A DNA stretch of 8,996 bases from an uncultured Alistipes sp. (GTDB taxonomy: Bacteria > Bacteroidota > Bacteroidia > Bacteroidales > Rikenellaceae). The notes beneath the pieces are model-generated. The model had not been told where the DNA came from, ran no database searches, and saw nothing but the letters and a program-made list of their open reading frames with translations. This document shows positions 1-4,308 of this stretch, piece by piece (position 1 is the stretch's first letter; the number at the start of each line of letters is the position of its first letter). The stretch spans positions 1-8,996 of the forward strand of contig CAJGDL010000071.1 in NCBI GenBank assembly GCA_904502075.1. Direction: 5' to 3'. Position numbers and translations under genes: made by a program.

Positions 1-134
1 CGTCATTGCGAGGAGCGAAGCGACGTGGCAATCTTTTTATCGGAGAACGATCACAACAACACTTCGCCCATGAAAAGATCCCCACGTCAGACCTTGCGGT
101 CTTCCTCGGGATGACGATAAGGAAATTCAAAATT
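1..134. repeat. Palindromic interspersed repeat, copy 1 (left end cut by window)
   Basis: The outer arms CGTCATTGCGAG (1-12) and CTCGGGATGACG (105-116) are inverted repeats, and so are the inner arms GACGTGGCAATCT (22-34) and AGATCCCCACGTC (76-88). Between the right-hand arms sits a small hairpin, AGACC-TTGC-GGTCT (89-102). The right end continues into AGGAAATTC (120-128), which is also present in copy 2 near 4234. The four core blocks occur in the same order and orientation in copy 2. From memory, similar CGTCATTGCGAG...GTGGCAATC sequences occur as dispersed repeats in unrelated bacterial genomes. No transposase is present, so this is a non-autonomous, REP- or MITE-like element. The left terminal repeat lies outside the window. 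Confidence 0.75.
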
Positions 135-154
135 ATCTTTTACTTCCTATGCCC

Positions 155-193
155 AAAAACACAGGAGGAGCGACCCTTTCGGATCGCTCCTCC
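155..193 (-). terminator. Rho-independent terminator of the rubrerythrin gene
   Basis: A perfect 10-bp inverted repeat, GGAGGAGCGA (164-173) and TCGCTCCTCC (184-193), encloses a short loop. On the minus strand it is followed by a T-run (complement of AAAAA, 155-159). It lies about 45 bases after the stop codon of the minus-strand rubrerythrin gene, and the orientation fits termination of that gene. Confidence 0.88.
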
Positions 194-238
194 CTCTACA
201 AACTATTTTCAAACTTTCCCAAACTTTTACATGCAATT

Positions 239-814
239 CTAATAGTTTTCCTTCATCGGCTCGTAGTAGGCCTGAGGGTGCTTGCAGGCGGGGCAGAGCA
301 GGGGAGCCTCCTCGGCCTTCACGATGAAACCGCAGTTGCGGCACTGCCACCAGATCTCGCCATCGCGCTTGAAGAAGTTGCCATCCGTCAGGCGGCTCAG
401 CAGCTTCAGGTAGCGACGCTCATGCTCGGCCTCCACCGTAGCAATGGCACGGAATGCTGCGGCGATCTCGGGGAAGCCCTCCTCGTCGGCCACCTTGGCG
501 AACTCGGGGTAGAGCATATCCCACTCCTCGTTCTCACCGCGGGCAGCAGCCAGCAGGTTCTCGGCCGTGGTACCGATCTTACCGGCAGGGTAGGTAGCCG
601 TGATCTCCACATCGCCCCCCTCCAGGAACTTAAAGAAACGCTTGGCGTGCTCCTTCTCCTGCTCGGCGGTCTCCATGAATACGCCTGCGATCTGCTCGTA
701 GCCCTCCTTCTTGGCTACGCTCGAAAAGAAGGTATAGCGGGTGCGGGCCTGGCTCTCGCCGGCAAACGACTTCAACAAATTCTGCTCGGTTTTGGTTCCT
801 TTTACGCTTTTCAT
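239..814 (-). CDS. rbr: Rubrerythrin
   Basis: This encodes a cytoplasmic non-haem diiron peroxidase that reduces hydrogen peroxide in anaerobes, taking electrons through its own rubredoxin-like centre. The 191-residue protein has the normal two-domain family layout. The ferritin-like four-helix domain (about 1-140) carries the expected iron ligands: E20, E53xxH56, E94xxE97 and E128xxH131. The C-terminal rubredoxin-like domain has two CxxC pairs, C158/C161 and C174/C177, for one Fe(SCys)4 site. I chose the ATG at 812-814 because MKSVKGTKTEQNLL is the canonical family N-terminus. A TTG-initiated extension to 898 would run through the promoter, so it is not real. The gene has its own promoter and terminator and is probably monocistronic. 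No Shine-Dalgarno is visible; the leader is A-rich, as usual in Bacteroidetes. All key residues are present, so the protein should be active. Confidence 0.97.
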   Translation of the reverse strand: MKSVKGTKTEQNLLKSFAGESQARTRYTFFSSVAKKEGYEQIAGVFMETAEQEKEHAKRFFKFLEGGDVEITATYPAGKIGTTAENLLAAARGENEEWDMLYPEFAKVADEEGFPEIAAAFRAIATVEAEHERRYLKLLSRLTDGNFFKRDGEIWWQCRNCGFIVKAEEAPLLCPACKHPQAYYEPMKENY

Positions 815-866
815 AATGTTTCGTTTTAAGTGTGTTTTATTCTCTGTTTTCTTGTTTTTCCTGATG

Positions 867-898
867 CAAAGATAGCAGGATTTCTCAATTTCGCGCAA
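867..898 (-). promoter_or_regulatory. Bacteroidetes-type promoter of rubrerythrin
   Basis: Read on the minus strand, a -33 TTG (896-898) is followed after 21 bp by TATCTTTG (867-874), which matches the Bacteroidetes -7 consensus TAnnTTTG. The inferred transcription start is near 862, giving a leader of about 48 bases. No operator-like repeat is obvious beside it. Confidence 0.8.
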
Positions 899-997
899 TA
901 AAAAACAATTATTTTTTCCTATATCTCCATCATATTATCTTATAGCGGGCTCCCCCCTCTCTCCCCCGAGGCACCGACCCACACACGGAAGAGGAGC

Positions 998-1024
998 GCG
1001 AATGGTAGCCGAGACTCCATTCGC
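998..1024 (-). terminator. Hairpin downstream of the porin gene, possible terminator
   Basis: An 8-bp perfect inverted repeat, GCGAATGG (998-1005) and CCATTCGC (1017-1024), lies about 25 bases after the porin stop codon. The minus-strand sequence that follows is only C/T-rich (CTCCTCTTCC) and lacks a true T-run. It is therefore a weak intrinsic terminator, or only a 3'-end stabilising hairpin. Confidence 0.45.
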
Positions 1025-1049
1025 ACCCCACAAAATCCGAGCAGGAGCG

Positions 1050-2405
1050 TTAGAAGGTGTACTTAATCATCAGCGAGGCACGATTGGCGTGGTTCGTTGC
1101 CCCGTCCATGTTCTCGCGCGATCCGTAGAGGTACTCCACGGCGAGGGTCATGCGCGGGGTAACATGGCAGAAGAGGTTGCCGAAGATGTACTGCCCTTCG
1201 CGGTACTGGTTGGGCGAGAGGATGCCTCCGCTCTTGCGCACCACGGCCGTGGAGTAACCTCCCGAGAGGGTGAGCCAATCGGAGAAGAGGTGGATCTGGG
1301 CGGCCGCCTGCCAACCATACATGGCCGGTGTGGTGAGCGAGGTGGGGGAGTCGGGATCGGGGATGAAGTCGAGCCCCGAGCCATTGAGATCGGAGATGTA
1401 GGGGGTGATCCCCTTGCCATAGACACCACTCATGTAGAGGTCGAGCATCGGGATCACGCGGATGTGGCCGCTCCCCTGCACACCCCAACCAAAGAGCGAG
1501 GTGTTGTTGCCCGTGAGCAGGTTGTGGGCATAGAGGTTGCGGAAGACGGCCGAGGCACGCAGGTGGCTCGCGCGATTCTCACCCCAAGCGACTTGGGCAT
1601 AGACCGGGAAGTCGGGCATGCGTTGCTTGAGCGGGGCGAAGTGGTTGCCATAGGTGGCACTCACCTGCGGCATCTCGGCCGCCACACCCACGCGGAGGAT
1701 GTCGCGCCAAAAGGCGTGTTCGTAGCGCAACATCGTGGCAAAGCGGCTGTTGTAGGCATTGGGGCCCTGGTAGTCCACCGTGGGGGCCACCGCCTCCAAA
1801 TCACAGAAGGTGGTGTAGTCGCGACCCGCCGTGAAGCCGGCAAAATTGACATAGGCCGAGCGCAGGTGGGGCGTGTAACTCAACTCCGAGCCACCCCGAA
1901 AATCGCCCTGCACAAAGACCGTAACACGCCCCCAACGGGTGTTGGAGATCGCCTTCAGGTAGAGCGACGAGGCCGTGGCATCCATCATCACCTGCTGCGC
2001 GGTGTTGTAGTCGGGCGACATCGGAATACGCGCCGGAATGAAGTCGTTGCTGTTGATCAGCCCATCGAAATCGTAACTCGTGCGCAACTCGATGGCACCT
2101 CCCAAAGCCAACGAGAAGCGGTTGTTCTTCGAGGCGAAGATGAATTGGGGCTTCTCGGGCTGGTGGTAGCCCTTGCGCCAGGTCTGCTCGTGGTCACGAA
2201 TAGCCCCCTCGGCCGCCATGCGATTCTTCAGGGCCGCCTCCTGACGCGCCCCGCAATCCATCATAAAGGTGTCTATCTCGTGTACCGAGATCAGGTAGAG
2301 GGTCGGATCATACTCCGATCGCGCGTGTCGCTGAGCCGAAGCAGGAAGAAGTGCCGCCGAAGCAAGCAGCCACACGAATAGGTGTCGAAATCTTTTCATA
2401 CGCAT
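1050..2405 (-). CDS. DcaP-like outer-membrane porin
   Basis: The product is a 451-residue protein with a signal peptide (hydrophobic stretch about 10-23, likely cleavage after ASA at 22-24), so it is exported. The rest reads as a beta-barrel: alternating hydrophobic/polar strands rich in aromatic residues, ending YTF with the terminal Phe typical of outer-membrane insertion. The segment with GRDYTTFCDLEA, PTVDYQGPNA and MLRYEH (about 194-230) resembles the DcaP family of trimeric porins, as does the short helical, charged region before the barrel (about 41-85). DcaP channels admit small, often anionic solutes, but the substrate cannot be read here. Two starts are possible, ATG at 2405 or the in-frame ATG at 2399; the second gives a more typical signal peptide (MKRFRHLF). 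No partner gene is adjacent. DcaP assignment is by recognition of motifs; porin-type barrel is firm. Confidence 0.82.
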   Translation of the reverse strand: MRMKRFRHLFVWLLASAALLPASAQRHARSEYDPTLYLISVHEIDTFMMDCGARQEAALKNRMAAEGAIRDHEQTWRKGYHQPEKPQFIFASKNNRFSLALGGAIELRTSYDFDGLINSNDFIPARIPMSPDYNTAQQVMMDATASSLYLKAISNTRWGRVTVFVQGDFRGGSELSYTPHLRSAYVNFAGFTAGRDYTTFCDLEAVAPTVDYQGPNAYNSRFATMLRYEHAFWRDILRVGVAAEMPQVSATYGNHFAPLKQRMPDFPVYAQVAWGENRASHLRASAVFRNLYAHNLLTGNNTSLFGWGVQGSGHIRVIPMLDLYMSGVYGKGITPYISDLNGSGLDFIPDPDSPTSLTTPAMYGWQAAAQIHLFSDWLTLSGGYSTAVVRKSGGILSPNQYREGQYIFGNLFCHVTPRMTLAVEYLYGSRENMDGATNHANRASLMIKYTF

Positions 2406-2634
2406 TTGTTTTTGGTTAAGATTACTGTTTTTGTTCTGTTTTGTCGTTTATCGGCGACATGTTGTTTTTTAATCCATTTTGCTCCGAGATTTGTTGAACC
2501 TGCCGAGCCATAGAGCAAGATATGTGCCAAAGCAAACAGCACAGGGGGGCAACTCCAAGCGGGGAGCCCGCCCCCCACAAAAACAATAAAGAAGAAAAGA
2601 GAGACGATTCGAATTTAAATTGTACCTTTGTCGC
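2406..2634. other. Divergent intergenic region with GC-rich hairpin
   Basis: This 229-base region separates the minus-strand porin from the plus-strand phosphoesterase. It contains a GC-rich inverted repeat, GGGGGGC (2544-2550) and GCCCCCC (2570-2576), with a nested CTCC/GGAG pair (2553-2556, 2563-2566). Because the genes diverge and no T-run follows on either strand, it is not a normal terminator. I find no good TAnnTTTG promoter for the porin. The nearest is TATCTTG (minus strand, 2516-2522), which has no TTG at the right distance. Confidence 0.5.
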
Positions 2635-2635
2635 A
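2623..2635 (+). promoter_or_regulatory. -7 promoter element abutting the phosphoesterase ATG
   Basis: TACCTTTG (2623-2630) matches TAnnTTTG exactly and lies four bases before the ATG at 2635. The transcription start expected from this element falls at or within a base or two of that A, which implies a leaderless mRNA. I see no TTG in the -33 position, so the upstream half is weak. Confidence 0.65.
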
Positions 2636-3813
2636 TGATGATGAAATACCTGATCCCCCTTTTGATGGCGGCCCCTTTGGCCATCGACTACCTCTTTTGG
2701 CGTTCGCGCCACGCCCATCTTGGGCCCCGACTCCGTCGGGTAATCTACGGAGCGATCCTCGCGGGTGCTCTCCTGCCCCTGCTCTCGCTCCTCGAGGCCT
2801 CGCTGCGCACGGACAACCTGCCCGAAGAGATGCTCCTGCGCGGCAGTTGGTGCCTGATGATCTACCTGGCCATGCAGGTGCGTTTTCTCCTCTACCTGGG
2901 GTGGCTGTTCCGCCACAAGGCCCCACGAATCGCCTCGGTGGTCGTCGCCTGCGGAGTGCTCTTTGCGCTGATCCACGGGGTGGCGGTCGGGCGCACGGCC
3001 CTTCGCGTGGAGGAGGTAACCATCCGCAGCAGTCGTCTTCCGGTCGGTTGGCAGGGGGCCCGCCTGCTCCACTTTTCGGATCTGCATGTGGGGTCGCTTC
3101 TCCGCCCCGTGGAGGAGTGTCGTCGGCTGGTGGATACGATCCTCGCGCTACAACCCGAGCTGATCCTCTTCACGGGCGACCTGGTCAATATCCGCCACAC
3201 GGAACTCACCCGGGAGGTGATGGACGAACTTTCGCGCCTGAAGGCTCCACTCGGAGTCTACGCCGTGACGGGCAACCACGACCTGGGCTTCTACATCAAG
3301 GACAGCCTCCGCCTCCCGCGCGAGGAGAACACCCGCCTGGTGATCGAGAAGGAGCGTCAAATGGGGTGGCAACTCCTCGAGAATGAGCACCGCCTGCTGA
3401 TCCGCCACCACGACACGATCAGCCTCACGGGCATCGGCTTCGAGCGGTCGCTGCGCAACCTGCGCCACACCCGCGAGTTACCCGCAACATACCAGCCCCA
3501 AGCCCTCTACGACACCCTCTCGCCCCACTGGTTCAACCTCACGCTCTGCCACCTGCCCCAGCCCTGGGACGACATCCGCACGAGTGGCTACGGCGACTTG
3601 ACCCTCTCGGGCCATGTCCACAGCATGCAACACAAACTCCCCCTCGGAGCCCGTGGCTGGTCGCTCGCGGCACTCCTCTACACCCGCTGGAGCGGCCTCT
3701 ACAGCCAGGAGGGGCGACACCTCTACATCAACGACGGAGTCGGCTCGGTGGGCATCCCCGCCCGCATCGGAGCCACCCCCGAACTGACCCTAATCACCCT
3801 CGAGCAGGAGTAA
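2635..3813 (+). CDS. Membrane-anchored metallophosphoesterase (YkuE/YaeI-like)
   Basis: This is a 392-residue calcineurin-like phosphoesterase with a hydrophobic N-terminal third. Likely membrane helices are at about 4-21, 37-54, 72-92 and 99-118. The catalytic domain (about 140-390) shows the full dinuclear-metal signature: D149xH151 in HFSDLH, G181-D182, G213-N-H-D216, H306 in LCHLP, and G326-H-V-H329. Domain order and motifs resemble YkuE/YaeI-type proteins that hydrolyse phosphoesters at the membrane, with UDP-diacylglucosamine-like lipids as one known substrate type. The actual substrate here is unknown. Three in-frame ATGs stand in a row (2635, 2638, 2641). I chose the first because the promoter places the RNA start there; a TTG at 2620 would lie upstream of the inferred transcription start. 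It is convergent with the minus-strand barrel gene and shares no operon. Confidence 0.92.
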   Translation: MMMKYLIPLLMAAPLAIDYLFWRSRHAHLGPRLRRVIYGAILAGALLPLLSLLEASLRTDNLPEEMLLRGSWCLMIYLAMQVRFLLYLGWLFRHKAPRIASVVVACGVLFALIHGVAVGRTALRVEEVTIRSSRLPVGWQGARLLHFSDLHVGSLLRPVEECRRLVDTILALQPELILFTGDLVNIRHTELTREVMDELSRLKAPLGVYAVTGNHDLGFYIKDSLRLPREENTRLVIEKERQMGWQLLENEHRLLIRHHDTISLTGIGFERSLRNLRHTRELPATYQPQALYDTLSPHWFNLTLCHLPQPWDDIRTSGYGDLTLSGHVHSMQHKLPLGARGWSLAALLYTRWSGLYSQEGRHLYINDGVGSVGIPARIGATPELTLITLEQE

Positions 3814-3913
3814 CGCATCCCCGGCCAATTCCGACGGGAAGAGGGGTTTCAAGGGGGATCTTCCTTTTAGGGCCTTGCATAGCCTCTCGGCGTTGCCTGA
3901 AAACCGTAAAAAA

Positions 3914-3961
3914 ATATTTCACCCATTTCACGGCTACCCCCCCGTGAAATGGATGAAATAT
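3914..3961. terminator. Long 20-bp hairpin, possible terminator
   Basis: The arms 3914-3933 and 3942-3961 match as inverted repeats at 19 of 20 positions with an 8-base loop (CTACCCCC). On the minus strand the stem is followed by a T-run (complement of the A-run just before 3914), so it would stop leftward transcription, for example read-through from the barrel gene toward the phosphoesterase. On the plus strand no T-run follows. It starts about 100 bases after the phosphoesterase stop and ends 27 bases before the palindromic repeat. Confidence 0.6.
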
Positions 3962-3988
3962 GAAAGCAAATGAAAATTCAGAATTCAA

Positions 3989-4248
3989 AATTCAAAATTT
4001 CCTCGTCATTGCGAACTTTTGCATTTTAGGGGCTATCGGAAAGCGCAGAGAAATCATGCAAAAGTGTGGCAATCTACCGCTTACCCAAACCGAGGCTTGC
4101 CCCAAACCGCCTTGTCGATTGGGCGGTTATGCGACTTGATAACTCCTTGATAATAGGAAGATCCCCACGAATTTTCATGCAACACCACCAGGCGATGCTA
4201 CGCCTTAAAATGAAAATTCTCGGGATGACGATGAGGAAATTCTGAATT
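3989..4248. repeat. Palindromic interspersed repeat, copy 2 (complete)
   Basis: The terminal inverted repeats AATTCAAAATTTCCT (3989-4003) and AGGAAATTCTGAATT (4234-4248) pair at 14 of 15 positions. Inside them are the core blocks shared with copy 1: CGTCATTGCGA (4004-4014), GTGGCAATCT (4066-4075), AGATCCCCAC (4159-4168) and CTCGGGATGACG (4219-4230). The sequences between blocks differ from copy 1 but again fold. The left arm is ACTTTTGCAT/ATGCAAAAGT (4015-4024, 4056-4065). The right arm is GAATTTTCAT/ATGAAAATTC (4169-4178, 4210-4219) with AGGCG/CGCCT nested (4190-4194, 4201-4205). The centre holds AACCGCC/GGCGGTT (4105-4111, 4122-4128). There is no open reading frame of note. It is a non-autonomous element, probably moved or copied by an enzyme encoded elsewhere. 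Confidence 0.8.
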
Positions 4249-4251
4249 ATA

Positions 4252-4288
4252 AAAGAGGAGTCGCCTTTATGCAAGGCGACTCCTCTTT
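4252..4288 (-). terminator. Rho-independent terminator of the outer-membrane barrel gene
   Basis: A perfect 14-bp inverted repeat (4252-4265 and 4275-4288) has a 9-base loop. Read on the minus strand, it begins 20 bases after the barrel-gene stop codon and is followed by TTTTATAATT. The repeat element copy 2 begins within a few bases of its far end. Confidence 0.92.
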
Positions 4289-4308
4289 CAACGGATCCTC
4301 TTCCGCGA

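Larger units (their letters stand above)
3814..4308. other. 495-base non-coding region between convergent genes
   Basis: No credible gene is present. It holds, in order: a weak 6-bp hairpin GGAAGA/TCTTCC followed by TTTT (3837-3868), the best but poor plus-strand terminator for the phosphoesterase; a long hairpin (3914-3961); palindromic repeat copy 2 (3989-4248); and the terminator of the minus-strand barrel gene (4252-4288). The DNA is AT-rich around 3900-4003 and unlike the GC-rich flanking genes, which fits inserted repeat DNA. Confidence 0.7.

Noticed and set aside
6..242. Small open frame across the left repeat and rubrerythrin terminator
   Set aside because: It lies over palindromic repeat DNA and a terminator hairpin and has no recognisable product or promoter.
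239..898. Longer rubrerythrin starting at a TTG at 896-898
   Set aside because: The extra 28 residues do not belong to the family, and that TTG is the -33 element of the promoter. The ATG at 814 gives the canonical N-terminus.
1002..2381. 459-codon open frame on the plus strand, opposite the porin
   Set aside because: Same shadow effect in GC-rich DNA: His/Val/Arg-rich translation with no recognisable fold. The minus frame encodes a signal peptide and a beta-barrel.
2422..2460. Twelve-codon upstream ORF before the porin (MSPINDKTEQKQ)
   Set aside because: No promoter or attenuator-like structure ties it to the porin; a short ORF of this size is expected by chance.
2544..2576. G-quadruplex
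   Set aside because: Only two long G-runs are present on either strand in the stretch; four are needed.
3989..4248. CRISPR array or attC-type integron site
   Set aside because: There are no regularly spaced direct repeats with spacers and no cas or integrase gene. The palindromic element occurs singly and lacks the attC core pattern as far as I can see.
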